Source of the DNA: Oxynema aestuarii AP17
Lineage (GTDB): Bacteria; Cyanobacteriota; Cyanobacteriia; Cyanobacteriales; Laspinemataceae
Direction: 5' to 3'
DNA: 64,000 nucleotides
Assembly (NCBI RefSeq): GCF_012295525.1
Contig: NZ_CP051167.1
Location: forward strand, 3,207,501-3,271,500
Position numbers and translations under genes: made by a program. Positions 1 through 11,381 of the stretch are shown here, one piece after another (the stretch's first letter is position 1; every line of letters begins with the position of its first letter). The notes under the pieces are model-generated. The model made no database searches and was not told the origin of the DNA. It saw only the letters and a list, made by a program, of their open reading frames with translations.

Positions 1-2852
1 CGTAACAGCTCAAACCCGTCGAGGCGGGGCATTTCAATATCGACGATCGCCAAAGCACAATCGCGCCCCGACTGTAATTGTTCGAGGGCATCTTGACCGT
101 CCTTGGCCTGAGCCACCCGATAACGAGCGCGCTTGAGCGTCAGCGAGAGCATCTGACGAATCGTATACGAATCATCCACCACCAAAATTTGGGGTTGAGA
201 TTTCGAGGGAGGCAGTAAAAACGGCGAATCTCCTTCCCCAGAGTCGATCGCCGCCCGACGGTCTCGCTTCCCTTCAGCTCCAGAGTGCATCCGCACCATT
301 GCCGTCCCCGCCGACGGCGAGACTTGGGGACGCACATTCGCGATCGAATCGTCGACATCGAGGATGCTCACCACTTGTCCGTCCCCGAGAATCGTGCAGC
401 CGAGGATTCCTGGAGGCTTCGACAGAGGTAAAGGAAGCGGTTTGACGACGATTTCCTGTTGTCCGAGGAGACGTTCGACGGCGAGGGCCACGATCCCTTC
501 GCTAGAGGTCAGCACCAGAACCGGAATGTATTCGAGTCCGACAGGAATGGGAGACGGAGAATCGATCGCCGTATCCTGATAATGCAGTAACTGTTGAAGG
601 GGAACCAAACGGATATACTCCTCGCGCCAGCGCAACATCGGTTGATGACCTAACATCTGCACCGCATATTCCGTTTCCGTCGTCCGTTCGCGGCCACTGG
701 GAGTAGACGTATCGGCCACGTGGAGAATTTCCTCGACCGCATCCAACGGAACTGCCAGCGTATGACGATCGCTCCTGACCATTAACGCATCGGCAATCGA
801 GAGCATCAACGGCAATTTAATCGTAAACGTCGTACCGCGACCGAGCCGCGAATCGACCTTGACCGTACCGCGAACTTGGCGCAAGTTGGTGCGGACGATA
901 TCGAGTCCGACCCCCCGACCGGACAACTCGCCGACCCGCTCGATCGTGCTGAACCCGGGCCAAAATAAAAAATCGTAAAGATCTACCACGGAAAGGTCTT
1001 GAGCGTGTTCTAGAGCCACTAAACCGAGTTCGACCGCACGGCGACGGATCGCGTCGGGGTCGATCCCTTTCCCGTCGTCAGTAATCGTAATAATCGTTTG
1101 ACCGCCTTGGTGTCGGGCTTCGATTTCGATCTGACCGCTTGGGGGTTTGCCGACCGCTTTGCGTTCTTGAGGAGACTCGATGCCGTGATCGAAGGCATTG
1201 CGAACGAGATGGACGAGGGGATCGCGCAAGGCGTGCAAGAGACTTTCGTCAATTTTGGTTTCCCGTCCGAGCAGGAGCAAGTTGACTTCTTTACTGTAAG
1301 TGCGAGATAGGTCGCGCAAAGCACGAGGGAGGTGGTCTACGGCGCGACTGAAACTGACGACGCGCAATTGCATCACCCGCGATCGCAGACGATCGCAAAT
1401 CCGGCGCAGGTGGTCCGTACTCGAATCGAGTTTGAGGGTCACCTCATCAATTTGGCTCGCCGAATGGGCGATCGCCTGAGTCGTTTCGATCGCCTCTTGA
1501 GCAGTTGTATGAAACTCTGTATATTCATCGAGTTCTAATTCGTCAAAATCGTGGTCACTCGTGCGATTCTCGTTGGGGTAGGCTTCGCGAACGTCACCCA
1601 ATGGCATAACCGGGCCTCGATGTCCGGCGAGACGGTCGTATTCCTCCCGTAACTGCACCCCAAACTGATTCAAATCGCGAATGCTGCGCCGCAGACGCTT
1701 GACTTCACCGCGTAACTGATTCGATTGCAATTCTAAATTCGTGCGATTGATGACCAACTCGCCGACCAGATTGACTAACTCCGTGAGGCGATCGAGTTCG
1801 ACGCGAATCGTCGGACGGACGACCGTAGTGCCGCCCGATCCGGGATTGGCGGTTTCGTGAGGTGTCACCGTCGCTTCCGGCGTCGGTTCCGGCGGGGCTT
1901 CCGGGATCGTCGCCGACCCCTCGGAACGGCTCTGGGAGGGCATTTCCGACGCTGAGTAAGAGTCCGGGGTCGAGTCCGCCTCTGCCGGGTCGGGCGCGGC
2001 GGCGGTAGCCAGAGGACTCAAATCTAAAGGTTGAATGGAGATCGATCGTTCTTGTAAAACTTGGTCGCGGGCGGATTGTAAATTTTGGGCGATCGCCCAA
2101 CCGAACTGCTGTAATTGTTCTAAAGTTAAATTGGGCGTATCGACCAGAGCGCGCAAATGGTCGGCAATTTGTCCGAATTCCGGAATTTGTAACATTCCCG
2201 CCAGTCCGGAGAGCTGGTAATAAATCTCGTTGAGAATATTTATGGTTTCCTCTAAATTATCCGTTTTTGCCTGGGACAGTTCGGTTTCCAAACGATTAAA
2301 AATTGGCGGTAATTCTTGCTCGAAAATAATCCGAATAGCCGAACGATTTCCCGAATTATTTTGTAACCATGGCGGCGTAGCTTCTGTAGCATCGAGGTCG
2401 GCGACCCTAAAAGTTGCCATCATTTGACCTTTAATCGCTTCGATCGCCCGAGCTTCTCGACTCGGCTCGTCCGGCAAACTTGTCGTTCCCGTCGTTTGAG
2501 CTTGTTGGGTGGCGCGATCGCTCATCTGCTTGAGCGCATCCACCCCTTCCAATAACATTGTAATCGTTTCCGGTTGTAACTCGCTCAAATCGGCGCGATC
2601 GCGTAAAATTGCAAAACAATCTTCCAAAGCATGAGCTGCACTGGACAACTCCTCAAACCCGAACATTAAGGCCGAGCCTTTAATCGAATGAGCTGCCCGA
2701 AATAAATCTTTAACTTGCCGTTCTCGTCCTTCCTTAGTCGTGGCCTCTTCCATCGATAAAAGTTGGCTTTCCAACAGTTGCAAAAACTCTTGAGTTTCTG
2801 CAATAAAGGCGCCGAGGAGTTCGTTAAAATCTTCCGGATCGAGGGGAGTCAT
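1..2852 (-). CDS. Hybrid CheA-type histidine kinase with C-terminal receiver (3' end outside window)
   Basis: Central kinase of a chemotaxis-like pathway: it autophosphorylates on an Hpt histidine and passes phosphate to receivers, here including its own. Start ATG at 2852; about 950 codons are visible and the end lies beyond base 1. Seen in order: Hpt domain at residues 1-110 with the phospho-acceptor in AAHSIKGS (about H55); an acidic/Pro linker; a dimerisation region; an HATPase core around residue 550 with the N-box HLVRNAFDHGIE and glycine motif SGRGVGLDIV; a CheW-like domain; a receiver beginning VVDDSYTIRQM with acceptor Asp in IVDIEMP. This is the PixL/PilL/TaxAY-like architecture of cyanobacteria (family knowledge). 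It is the last visible gene of the minus-strand operon that starts near 11.7 kb, 117 bp after the first MCP. Taxis or pilus control is inferred from that context. Confidence 0.93.
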   Translation of the reverse strand, partial: MTPLDPEDFNELLGAFIAETQEFLQLLESQLLSMEEATTKEGRERQVKDLFRAAHSIKGSALMFGFEELSSAAHALEDCFAILRDRADLSELQPETITMLLEGVDALKQMSDRATQQAQTTGTTSLPDEPSREARAIEAIKGQMMATFRVADLDATEATPPWLQNNSGNRSAIRIIFEQELPPIFNRLETELSQAKTDNLEETINILNEIYYQLSGLAGMLQIPEFGQIADHLRALVDTPNLTLEQLQQFGWAIAQNLQSARDQVLQERSISIQPLDLSPLATAAAPDPAEADSTPDSYSASEMPSQSRSEGSATIPEAPPEPTPEATVTPHETANPGSGGTTVVRPTIRVELDRLTELVNLVGELVINRTNLELQSNQLRGEVKRLRRSIRDLNQFGVQLREEYDRLAGHRGPVMPLGDVREAYPNENRTSDHDFDELELDEYTEFHTTAQEAIETTQAIAHSASQIDEVTLKLDSSTDHLRRICDRLRSRVMQLRVVSFSRAVDHLPRALRDLSRTYSKEVNLLLLGRETKIDESLLHALRDPLVHLVRNAFDHGIESPQERKAVGKPPSGQIEIEARHQGGQTIITITDDGKGIDPDAIRRRAVELGLVALEHAQDLSVVDLYDFLFWPGFSTIERVGELSGRGVGLDIVRTNLRQVRGTVKVDSRLGRGTTFTIKLPLMLSIADALMVRSDRHTLAVPLDAVEEILHVADTSTPSGRERTTETEYAVQMLGHQPMLRWREEYIRLVPLQQLLHYQDTAIDSPSPIPVGLEYIPVLVLTSSEGIVALAVERLLGQQEIVVKPLPLPLSKPPGILGCTILGDGQVVSILDVDDSIANVRPQVSPSAGTAMVRMHSGAEGKRDRRAAIDSGEGDSPFLLPPSKSQPQILVVDDSYTIRQMLSLTLKRARYRVAQAKDGQDALEQLQSGRDCALAIVDIEMPRLDGFELL

Positions 2853-2969
2853 GATTTAAGTTCTACCGTCAATAAAGGTTATTTTAAGATCGGATATAGC
2901 GGTTTTTATCAAGTCATTACGGACGAGTTCGAGGGGTGAGATGCATCCCCCGTGTGCCAAAAGAACGAG

Positions 2970-5900
2970 TTAAGAGCGAAAATTGGCGACAGACTCTTGC
3001 AATTGGTTGACCGCGATCGCCAATCCGTCGAGAGAGGAACGCACTTCTACCGATTTATGAGCCGTACTCTCCGAGATAGCACTCACTTGTTGCATCACTT
3101 TTGCGATCGCCTCCGATCCCGCCGTTTGTTTTGTCGTCGCCTTAGTTATCTTTTGTACTAACTCATTCATTTCCTGACTGACCTCAATAATGGCATTGAG
3201 ATGACTTTTCGCATCTGCCGCCAGTTGGGTTCCGGCGATCGCCTCTTGAGTGCCCGCCTCCATCGCCTCCGAGACCCGCCCGACTTCAGTGCGAATCTGC
3301 TCGACAATTTCGGAAATCTCCTCAGTCGCCCCGGCGGAACGGTCCGCGAGCTTGCGAATTTCTTCGGCAACCACCGCAAAGCCCAACCCCCGTTCTCCAG
3401 CGCGGGCGGCTTCGATGGTGGCGTTGAGGGCGAGTAAATTGGTTTGGGCGGCAATTTGAGAGATCGAGGTGACAATTTTGCCGATTTGCTGCGAACTTTC
3501 TCCCAGACGCTTCATCATTTTGGCGGTTTGGGCGATCGTCTGGCGCAATTGGGCAATTCCGGCGACAGCGCGATCGACGGATTCGCCCCCCACTTGGGCT
3601 GTTTGCGCCGCTTGTTCGGCGACGCGCGCCGCACTTTGCGAGACGTCCGTCACCTCTTGAATCGAAGCATTGAGGCGTTCCACATATTTCAACGCCCGCT
3701 CGATTTGACCGGCCCCATCGCTAGCCATTTGGGCTAACTCCGCCGTATCGACAGTAGAATCGCGGGTAGCCCTCCTCACTTGAGCGGCGAGTTGGGCGAT
3801 TCCCGTGACGATCTGGCGCAGAGAAGAAATTAGAAAATTGAACGAATCGGCGACGGCGGCGAGACTCCCGCGATCGACGCGGGCGCGTACCGTCAAATCC
3901 CCTTTCGCCGCCCCTTTAATTTCACCGAGCAGTTGGAGAACTTGTTGGGTGAGGGCGTCGCTTTCAGCTTTGCGTTGGGTCGCCAATTGTTCCAGGTCTC
4001 GTTCCACCTGCTTGCGTTCGGTGATGTCGAAACGAATGCTGACGTACTTGCTAACTTGACCTCGGGCATTAAAAATGGGGGCGATCGTCGTATCGACCCA
4101 ATACAAGTTCCCTTGTTTGGAGCGATTGCACATTTCGCCCTTCCAGACTTGGCCCGAGGCGATCGCCTGCCACATTTGCTCGAAAAACGCTTGCGAATGA
4201 TAGCCCGAATTGACGATCCGATGGTTTTTGCCGAGGAGTTCGGCAGAAGAATAACCGGAAATCTGACAAAAATTGGAATTAGCAAAGGTAATCCGCCCGG
4301 CGAGGTCCGTTTCGCTCACGAGGGCGGCGCGATCGAGCGCATTTTGGCGGGCTTTGACCTCGTGCAAGAGACGTTCTTGTTCGCTGGTGAGTTGGCGAAG
4401 TTGGGCTTCCGTGCGCTTGCTTTCGGTAATATCCCGAGCGGTCGCATAAATAGTTTCGTGTTCGAGAGAAGCGATCGCACTCCACGAGAGCCATCGATAG
4501 GAACCGTCTTTGCAGCGATAGCGGTTTTCAAAATTAATGGTGATGTCTCCCGAGGCCAGTTTTTCGGCCTCGGCGAGGGTAGTCTCGCGGTCGTCGGGAT
4601 GGACGAATTCGATGAAGGGGCGATCGAGCAACTCCGATTCCTCGTACCCGAGAACCTTCGTCCAAGCGGGGTTGAGGCGTTTGAAGGTGCCGTCGCTCAA
4701 TCCGGCTACGCACAACAAATCCAACGAGAGGGTAAAAAACATATCCCGTTCTCGTTCGATCCGTTTGCGATCGCCAATTTCCAATCCCAACGTCAAGACC
4801 GAGGCGCTGCCGTCGATATCGACAAACGGGGTATTGTGAAGCTCGAACACCTGTCCGGTTTCGGGGGAACTACATTCCCAAGTTGTAGACCTTTGGTGTT
4901 GGAACACCTCCGTCACGGGACAGTCCTCCCGGGGGCGATCGCTGCAGCCGATAATTTGATAGCAGTATCGATCTTCCACCTCGCCGAACAATTCCTTAAA
5001 TCGGCGGTTGGCTAACTGGATTCGATAGTCTGCATTTTGCAGGTAAACGAGCGCCGGGAGAGAATCGAGAATCGCGTGCAGCCGTCGGCGTTCCGCTTCG
5101 AGGACTTGACGAGGCTCGCCAGCGTCGCCGATCTGGGTAAAAAAGGCGATCGCCCCCTCGACTCGACCCGTTTCGTCGCGGATCGGATCGGCCCTTAACA
5201 GCGTCGGAACGAGACGACCGTCGCGGGAGCGAATTTCAACTTCAGCTCGATAAGACTCGCCCCGTTCGAGGGTTTCTCTGAATTGAGGGCGGACCGTCGG
5301 ATCGGCAAACAGCAGGGTAAAGTTGCCCGAGATCGGCAGTTGTTGCGAGTTAGAGTTCGACAATTGAGTGAAAGCTGGGTTTTGATAGACCGGGCGCAAG
5401 TGGCGATCGACGATCGCGATCGCCACCCTGGCGATTTCGACCCCTTGACGCAACGGTTGGATCTCGGCGAGTAATTGCGCTTGTTCCTCAGATCGGCGCT
5501 CCCGTTCGCTCGCGTCGGCTTGGCGTTCGGAGATATCCCGGGCGATCGCCAAAACGAGCGATTCGGCGCCGGAGTCAAAACGACTCAACCGCAGTTCCAC
5601 CGGGAACGTGCTGCCGTCGGCGCGTCGGTAGACCGTTTCGACGGCGAGAGGAACATCTTCTTCTAACTGCTGCCAGAGTTCGAGATCGCGGTTGACCGCC
5701 GCTTGCGGGGCGAGATCGTCGATCGCCAGTTCCAGTAATTGCTCGCGGGAATATCCCAGCGTCGCACTCGCCCGGGCATTGAGATCGCGTAAACGACCGT
5801 CGAGGTCGTATAGAAAGATAGGATCGGGGGCGCGTTCTACGAAGTCGTGAAAGCGCCGTTCGCTCTGGGCGAGGGCCGTTTCCGCTTGTTTGAGGGCGCT

Positions 5901-6695
5901 GAGATTTTGGAGTAAGGCGCTAAATTCGACGATCGCGCCATTGTCGTCACGGCGGGCGATCGTCGTTTGAGCGACGGGAATTTGACGATCGCCCCCTCGG
6001 GAACGCACCGCAGTTTCCCCGGACCAGACCCCGGCGGCGATCGTTGCGGGGAGGACTTCGCTTTCGAGTTGCTGGCGCTGGATCGGGGGATAAACCTCGA
6101 ACGCGGAACATCCGGCGATCGCCTCGAACTCAGTCAAACCCAACAGCTCGCGGGCTGCGGGGTTGAGAGAGACGATCGCGCCGTCGGGAGTCCAAGAGAC
6201 GACCGCTTCGCGGCTGCGTTCCCACCACTGCCGTAGGCGATCGCCGTCGCGACAGGCGAGACGAGCCTCGTGCAGCTCCCGTTCTAAAATGCGGTTGGTT
6301 TGGGCGAGTTGCCCCGGATCGGGCAGTTGCAGGGCTTGGGGCAGCCCTAAAATCGTCTCTAAAGCCACCCCCCCGAACAGGAGGGCGGCGACGGTTTTAA
6401 CGGCTTCTAGGAGCCAGTAATCCGGGTGCCAGACCGTCCACAGGGCGAGCGCGTGAGAAGCGCCCGCGACGGCGATCGCGGCGCCGAGTAGGGTGAGAAC
6501 GGCAGCGAAAGGCAGATCGCGACGCGATCGCCCCAGATAGAGCAAACAAGCGGCGACGGCGAGTTCGGCGACAGTGGAACCCAAGTCGGCGAAGATATGC
6601 AGCCAGAGTAAGCCGGGATGCCACAAGTAGCCGTTTCCTTGAGGCAGAAAGTTGCTGGAAAGTGACGAGAGTAGGGTATCGAGCATAGTTAGCAA
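2970..6695 (-). CDS. Membrane methyl-accepting chemotaxis protein with six PAS domains and a degenerate ethylene-receptor-like N-terminus
   Basis: Sensor that should modulate CheA through CheW. The protein has 1241 residues. Residues about 20-130 form three hydrophobic segments with landmarks of the ETR1-type ethylene-binding domain: [16 protein letters not shown], a charged loop [27 protein letters not shown]. The Asp and the second-helix His match, but the copper-ligand Cys position (CGATH in ETR1) is Ala (AGASH). Then come about six PAS/PAC units (roughly 150-850); the fourth has a Cys cluster (CYQIIGC, then C seven residues on) and the sixth resembles the Aer-type PAS. A HAMP-like segment ([10 protein letters not shown]) follows at about 870-940, then a methyl-accepting coiled coil with hairpin tip [16 protein letters not shown] near 1080-1097. 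It lies 50 bp downstream of a paralogue. The ligand cannot be read from sequence. Confidence 0.9.
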   Translation of the reverse strand: MLTMLDTLLSSLSSNFLPQGNGYLWHPGLLWLHIFADLGSTVAELAVAACLLYLGRSRRDLPFAAVLTLLGAAIAVAGASHALALWTVWHPDYWLLEAVKTVAALLFGGVALETILGLPQALQLPDPGQLAQTNRILERELHEARLACRDGDRLRQWWERSREAVVSWTPDGAIVSLNPAARELLGLTEFEAIAGCSAFEVYPPIQRQQLESEVLPATIAAGVWSGETAVRSRGGDRQIPVAQTTIARRDDNGAIVEFSALLQNLSALKQAETALAQSERRFHDFVERAPDPIFLYDLDGRLRDLNARASATLGYSREQLLELAIDDLAPQAAVNRDLELWQQLEEDVPLAVETVYRRADGSTFPVELRLSRFDSGAESLVLAIARDISERQADASERERRSEEQAQLLAEIQPLRQGVEIARVAIAIVDRHLRPVYQNPAFTQLSNSNSQQLPISGNFTLLFADPTVRPQFRETLERGESYRAEVEIRSRDGRLVPTLLRADPIRDETGRVEGAIAFFTQIGDAGEPRQVLEAERRRLHAILDSLPALVYLQNADYRIQLANRRFKELFGEVEDRYCYQIIGCSDRPREDCPVTEVFQHQRSTTWECSSPETGQVFELHNTPFVDIDGSASVLTLGLEIGDRKRIERERDMFFTLSLDLLCVAGLSDGTFKRLNPAWTKVLGYEESELLDRPFIEFVHPDDRETTLAEAEKLASGDITINFENRYRCKDGSYRWLSWSAIASLEHETIYATARDITESKRTEAQLRQLTSEQERLLHEVKARQNALDRAALVSETDLAGRITFANSNFCQISGYSSAELLGKNHRIVNSGYHSQAFFEQMWQAIASGQVWKGEMCNRSKQGNLYWVDTTIAPIFNARGQVSKYVSIRFDITERKQVERDLEQLATQRKAESDALTQQVLQLLGEIKGAAKGDLTVRARVDRGSLAAVADSFNFLISSLRQIVTGIAQLAAQVRRATRDSTVDTAELAQMASDGAGQIERALKYVERLNASIQEVTDVSQSAARVAEQAAQTAQVGGESVDRAVAGIAQLRQTIAQTAKMMKRLGESSQQIGKIVTSISQIAAQTNLLALNATIEAARAGERGLGFAVVAEEIRKLADRSAGATEEISEIVEQIRTEVGRVSEAMEAGTQEAIAGTQLAADAKSHLNAIIEVSQEMNELVQKITKATTKQTAGSEAIAKVMQQVSAISESTAHKSVEVRSSLDGLAIAVNQLQESVANFRS

Positions 6696-6745
6696 AGAAA
6701 GATAGCGAGTTCGTAAAGGCGGGTTCGGCGGGTCTCGATCGCGGT

Positions 6746-9700
6746 TCAGGCGCGAAAATTGCTCGCCGATTGCTGGAGGCGTTCGACGGCGATCGCCAGT
6801 CCGTCGAGGGAACCCCTGACTTCCACCGATTTTTCCTCGGTCTGGCCGGAAATTTCGCTGACTTGCTCCATGACGCGGGCGATCTCGTGAATGCTGACGC
6901 TTTGCTGGCTCGTCGCCCGGGTAATATCGAGCACCAGAGCGTCTATTTCGCGGCTGACTTCGATAATTTCCATCAAGTGAGTTTTCACTTCTGCCGCCAG
7001 TTGGGTTTCCGCAATCACTTCTTGCGTTCCCGCCTCCATGGCGGCGGTCACCTGACCGATTTCGCCGCGCAGGAGTTCGACAATTTCGGAAATCTCCTCA
7101 GTCGCCCCGGCGGAACGGTCCGCGAGTTTGCGAATTTCTTCGGCAACCACCGCAAAGCCCAACCCCCGTTCTCCGGCGCGGGCGGCTTCGATAGTGGCGT
7201 TGAGGGCGAGTAAATTGGTTTGGGCGGCAATTTGAGAGATCGAGGTGACAATTTTGCCGATTTGCTGCGAACTTTCTCCCAAGCGCTTCATCATTTTGGC
7301 GGTTTGGGCGATCGTCTGGCGCAATTGGGCGATTCCGGCGACGGCGCGATCGACGGATTCCCCGCCCACTTGGGCTTTTTGCGCCGCTCGTTCGGCGACT
7401 GCTTGCGTTTGGCGCGAGACCTCGCTGACGTTTTGAATCGAATGGGCCATCTGTTCGATTTGGGCGAGGGCTCGTTCGATTTGGCGGGCTTGGGTTCCGG
7501 CCATTTGAGCCAGTTCTTGGGTCTTGGCGATCGAGGTTCCGGTTTCCGCTTTGACTTCGGTGGCGAGTTGGGCGATTCCGGTAACGATTTTCCGCAGGGA
7601 GGAAATCAGGAAGTTGAACGAGTCCGCCAAGGCGCCGAGGGTGTCGTTGGTGACTTCGGCGCGGACGCGCAAGTCCCCTCGGGCGGCGCTTTTGATCTGC
7701 CCGAGCAGTTGGATGGCTTGTTGGGCGATCGCGTCGGCTTCGGCTTTGCGGGCGGCGGCGAGTTCGGCTAACTGTTCTTCGGCTAGGGCGCGATCGCCGA
7801 TTTCTCGTTGCAGTCGTGCGTTGGCCCGTTCGAGTTCGGCGGTGCGTTCTTTGACCCGGCCTTCGAGTTCGGCGGTCAGTCGTTCTAGCTCTTGTTGGGT
7901 TTGTCGGCGATCGGAAATGTCCCGGGTCACCTTGGTAAAGCCGCGCAGTTCGCCGTCGTCGTCGCGTAAGGCGGTGAGGATGACGTTCGCCCAAAATTGA
8001 CTGCCGTCTCGACGAACCCGCACCCCTTCGTTTTCAAACCGTCCTTGACTGGCGGCGATCTGAAGTTCGCGTTGGGGTTGACCCCGTTCGCGGTCTTCGG
8101 GGGAGTAGAAGCACTCGAAGGACTGCCCGATAATCTCGGAGGCGTTATAACCTTTAATCCGGCGCGCCCCTGCATTCCAACTGACGACGGTCCCTTGAGG
8201 GTCGAGGCGGATGATGGCGTAGTCGCGCACGCCGTCGATTAAGACCCGAAATCCCTCTTCGCTTTCTTTTAAAGCTTGTTCGGCTTGTTTGCGATCGTCG
8301 ATATCCAAACACGAACCGATGAAACCTTGAAATTCGCCGTCGCTGTCGTAGCGCGGCAGTGCGCTGACGAGCAACCAGCGATATTCGCCGGAACGGTGCA
8401 GCAAGCGGGTTTCGAGGGTAAAGGGTTGGCGCGCGGCAAAGGCGCGTTCGTAAGCGCCGACGCTGCGATCGCGGTCTTCGGGATGAAAGATTTCGGCCCA
8501 ACCGTACCCCAAATCGCACTCGATCGCCCGTCCGGTAAACTCCTGCCACCCCTTGTTGAAGTCGTCCGCACTGCCGTCGGCGCGGGCGGTCCAAATCAAG
8601 GCGGGAACGGTATCCGCCATCGTCCGAAACCGTCGCTCGCTCTCTAAAAGCGCTCGTTGGGCCGAGCGGCGATCGCTGATGTCGAGGGCGACCGCTAAAA
8701 AAGCTTGTCGTTCGTCCCACTCGACCCGTTGGAGGTGAACCTCCACCGGATAGGTACTGCCGTCGGCGCGTCGGTGCTCGTTGTCGAAGATGACCCGATC
8801 TTGCCGACCGTCGAGCAACGGGGCGATCGCCGCTTCCAGGTCGCCCAGGTCGGCACTGGCTTGAATGGTTCGGGCGCTGGAGGCCAAAATCTCGGCGGGA
8901 GAATAGCCTAAATTATTGGCGGCGCCTCGATTGACATATTGAAATTGGAGGCTGTCGCGATCGAAAACGTAAATTTCGTTGAGGCTCGATTCGAGGATGT
9001 TTAACAGGCGCGCCCGTTCGAGTTCGGCTTGTTTGCGTTCGGTAATCACCTCGGTAAACATCATCAAGCCGCCGATGTTGCCGGAGTCTTCGAGCCAGGG
9101 ATAGAGTTCCCAGCGTACCCAATCGGTGCGACCGTCGGCGCGAGGAAAGGCTTCGCCGTCACTTTTGAGACTTTCGCCGTTTAAAACGCGCTGGTGCAGT
9201 TGTTTCCAGGATTCGGGAATTTCGGGGAACAGTTCGTAGTGCGATCGCCCGACGAGGGAGCGCACGTCGGTGTCCGCCTCTCCCAAGCCGTAATCTTGCA
9301 GCCAGCGCCGACTGACGACGAGATAGCGCAGGTCGCGATCGAGCATGGCGACGGCGGCGGGGGTATGTTCGACGAACAGGCGCAGTTGGGTTTCACTTTG
9401 GCGCAGTTCTTTTTGAATGCGCAGGCTACGCCCGATTTCGCGCACGTGGGCGAGGATGGCGGGTCGGTCGTTGTAGTCGATGCGGTTTAAGGTGACTTCG
9501 ACGTCGAAGGGGCGGCGATCGTCGCAGCGTTTGGCTTTCCAGTTGAAGTGCTGCACGGTTCCGGCGATCGCGCCGTTCCAGCGATCGCTCAGTCGGTCGG
9601 TCGGGTTGCCCGGGGCGGAGCAGTCGCGGGCGATCTCGATTTCCTGGAGCCGCGATCGCTCGATCCCGTAAAGGCGCGAGGCTTTTTGATTGACGTCGAG

Positions 9701-10576
9701 GACGCGACCTTCGAGATCGTGTACGAATAAGGCATCGTCGAGGCCGTGAAACAGGCTGTCCCAGTTGTTGCGATGTTGGTTCGCGGCCCGTTCGAGCCGA
9801 TCGCTCGGTTCGAGATCTTCGACGACGAGCATCGTGGCGCGCCGTTCGTGGCGATCGCGCAGGGGAATGGCCCGTAGGCGAGCGCGTGTAACCCGAGTCA
9901 TGGCTTCGCGCTTCGCGGATGCACCGCTCGATTCGAGGGGGACGATCTGCTCTTGCGCTTGTCCGGTGGCGATCGCGCGACCTTGGAGTTCGGCGGCAGC
10001 GTCGCTGAGGGCGCTCGATTTCCCTCCGGCGACGGGGTCGGCGTCGCTTTTCGAGGGAGTCGCGCCGTCTTCGTCGAGACCGACGCTGGCGATAAAGCGC
10101 CGATTGGCGCCGAGATAGGCTCCGTTTTCGTCCGTCCAGGCGACGCCCAAGGGCAGGTGTTCGATGGTTTCGTCCGCGAAGGCGGCTGCGGGCTTCGAGC
10201 CGATTCGGACGGCGGCGGCCAGTTGGCGCCCTCGGGCGGCGATCGTCGCGCACAGCAGCCATATTCCTACGGTTTCAATGCCCCACCCGACCATTTCCAG
10301 GCTTTTCGGTACGGTGTCGGCCCAGGTTCGACTGGCGGCGATGCCTTGAGCTGCACTGGCGGCGACGAGGACGACTCCCACGACGGCGAAGGGGAGCTGT
10401 CCTCGTGCGGGGGTTTCGCGAAGGGGGCGTTCTCTAACCCAGGTGAGGAGGGAGAGTCCGGCTACGGTGATGTATCCCAATGCGAGGATGGCGTGGATGG
10501 CTCCTTCCCACCAGAGCGGCCCGGCGGCGATCGAGGTGTCCGGGGTGGGTGCGAAAAGCAGGTTGCTAAATCCCAT
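6746..10576 (-). CDS. Second membrane multi-PAS methyl-accepting chemotaxis protein
   Basis: Paralogue of the MCP immediately downstream (50 bp apart), 1276 residues. The N-terminus (about 15-125) again has three hydrophobic segments ([54 protein letters not shown]) with spacing like the ETR-type domain, but both copper-ligand positions are replaced (Gln for Cys, Ala for His). Six PAS units follow, including TWTARADGS-like and [16 protein letters not shown] types, then a Glu-rich coiled coil ([19 protein letters not shown]), a HAMP-like part ([10 protein letters not shown]) and a methyl-accepting domain with the same hairpin tip as its neighbour. Roughly 100 residues around the tip are almost identical between the two, also at DNA level. 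It is transcribed after cheW (183 bp gap). It probably forms mixed arrays with the neighbour; this is inference. Confidence 0.9.
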   Translation of the reverse strand: MGFSNLLFAPTPDTSIAAGPLWWEGAIHAILALGYITVAGLSLLTWVRERPLRETPARGQLPFAVVGVVLVAASAAQGIAASRTWADTVPKSLEMVGWGIETVGIWLLCATIAARGRQLAAAVRIGSKPAAAFADETIEHLPLGVAWTDENGAYLGANRRFIASVGLDEDGATPSKSDADPVAGGKSSALSDAAAELQGRAIATGQAQEQIVPLESSGASAKREAMTRVTRARLRAIPLRDRHERRATMLVVEDLEPSDRLERAANQHRNNWDSLFHGLDDALFVHDLEGRVLDVNQKASRLYGIERSRLQEIEIARDCSAPGNPTDRLSDRWNGAIAGTVQHFNWKAKRCDDRRPFDVEVTLNRIDYNDRPAILAHVREIGRSLRIQKELRQSETQLRLFVEHTPAAVAMLDRDLRYLVVSRRWLQDYGLGEADTDVRSLVGRSHYELFPEIPESWKQLHQRVLNGESLKSDGEAFPRADGRTDWVRWELYPWLEDSGNIGGLMMFTEVITERKQAELERARLLNILESSLNEIYVFDRDSLQFQYVNRGAANNLGYSPAEILASSARTIQASADLGDLEAAIAPLLDGRQDRVIFDNEHRRADGSTYPVEVHLQRVEWDERQAFLAVALDISDRRSAQRALLESERRFRTMADTVPALIWTARADGSADDFNKGWQEFTGRAIECDLGYGWAEIFHPEDRDRSVGAYERAFAARQPFTLETRLLHRSGEYRWLLVSALPRYDSDGEFQGFIGSCLDIDDRKQAEQALKESEEGFRVLIDGVRDYAIIRLDPQGTVVSWNAGARRIKGYNASEIIGQSFECFYSPEDRERGQPQRELQIAASQGRFENEGVRVRRDGSQFWANVILTALRDDDGELRGFTKVTRDISDRRQTQQELERLTAELEGRVKERTAELERANARLQREIGDRALAEEQLAELAAARKAEADAIAQQAIQLLGQIKSAARGDLRVRAEVTNDTLGALADSFNFLISSLRKIVTGIAQLATEVKAETGTSIAKTQELAQMAGTQARQIERALAQIEQMAHSIQNVSEVSRQTQAVAERAAQKAQVGGESVDRAVAGIAQLRQTIAQTAKMMKRLGESSQQIGKIVTSISQIAAQTNLLALNATIEAARAGERGLGFAVVAEEIRKLADRSAGATEEISEIVELLRGEIGQVTAAMEAGTQEVIAETQLAAEVKTHLMEIIEVSREIDALVLDITRATSQQSVSIHEIARVMEQVSEISGQTEEKSVEVRGSLDGLAIAVERLQQSASNFRA

Positions 10577-10759
10577 AGTTGAATATTGCGTGATTGAGCG
10601 TTGGTTATTCAGTTGTTGAACCTCGGCGCCGTGGTTATCCCGGCGATCGAATCGGCGATCGAGCCGAGGGCACGAACCAAATTGTCCGGAAAGAACCCTT
10701 GACGCAGCCGTGCGGCATGGCTACGGGGGTTCGAGACCCGTCAGTTTTTCTGCTTCGGA

Positions 10760-11305
10760 TTACCACTGTTGGTAATGGGCGATCGCCTCGACATCGACGA
10801 TCGTCAATAACTGCCCTTCCCAATCGTATAATCCCCGAACGAAGGGAGCGAGTTCCTCGCTGACTTCTACGGCGGAGACAATGCGATCGGGATCGATCGC
10901 GAACACCCCGCGCACCTGCGACACCACCAATCCCATTAAGATCGCTCCCCCCCCAGGATCGTTCGGGTTGCCCGCTTCTAACACCAAAATCCGCCGGTGG
11001 CGATCGATCGCGCTTTCCTCCTCGCCTCCCCCGCTTTCCGAGGGGGTGCTGCCGATGGAACGCCCGAAATCGGCGACGGCGAGAATCTCGCCGCGCAAGT
11101 TGGTCAATCCCAACACGAACGATCGCGTGTTGGGCACCGGAGCAATCGGTTGGGCGCTCACAAACAAGACTTCTCGCACGACCATCAAATCGATGGCAAA
11201 CCAACTGTTATCCTGTTTGAAAATCAAAAATTGTCGGCTGTCGATCGAAGTTGACGATTCTTTTTCGTTCGACACTGGAGAACTCGACGGACTCAATGCA
11301 CTCAT
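10760..11305 (-). CDS. CheW-like coupling protein
   Basis: Adaptor linking methyl-accepting proteins to CheA. It has 181 residues, near the usual CheW length of about 160-180. The CheW core begins FLIFKQDNSWFAIDLMVVREVL (read as two halves around residue 30), continues with NLRGEILAVADFG near residue 95 and ends with LLTIVDVEAI. A Ser/Gly/Glu-rich insertion (SESGGGEEES) sits in the middle and an acidic/serine N-terminus of about 20 residues precedes the fold. The position between the CheY-like gene and the two MCP genes matches the PixI/PilI slot of cyanobacterial pil/pix operons. Expression with the whole operon is inferred from the common strand and 76 bp spacing to the upstream regulator gene. 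Confidence 0.9.
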   Translation of the reverse strand: MSALSPSSSPVSNEKESSTSIDSRQFLIFKQDNSWFAIDLMVVREVLFVSAQPIAPVPNTRSFVLGLTNLRGEILAVADFGRSIGSTPSESGGGEEESAIDRHRRILVLEAGNPNDPGGGAILMGLVVSQVRGVFAIDPDRIVSAVEVSEELAPFVRGLYDWEGQLLTIVDVEAIAHYQQW

Positions 11306-11381
11306 AACAACAGCAGAAAGACAACAGAAAGAGGTTGCGTTTGCACGTTAACAGATGCTTCCTGATGGCGAGTGCGCGGGC

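Noticed and set aside
3933-5015. A 360-codon open frame on the plus strand opposite the first MCP gene
   Set aside because: It is antisense to clear PAS domains; long antisense frames are expected from the HIP1-rich codon use. No start signal or domain.
6290-6640. Functional ethylene receptor
   Set aside because: The copper-ligand Cys is Ala, so ethylene binding by the known mechanism is not supported; only the fold resemblance is reported.
7098-7994. A 298-codon Arg-rich open frame overlapping the second MCP gene
   Set aside because: Composition (Arg/Pro/Thr-rich) is typical of an out-of-frame reading of the MCP gene.
9426-10262. A 278-codon Arg-rich frame within the second MCP gene
   Set aside because: Same strand but shifted frame of the real gene; no domain features.
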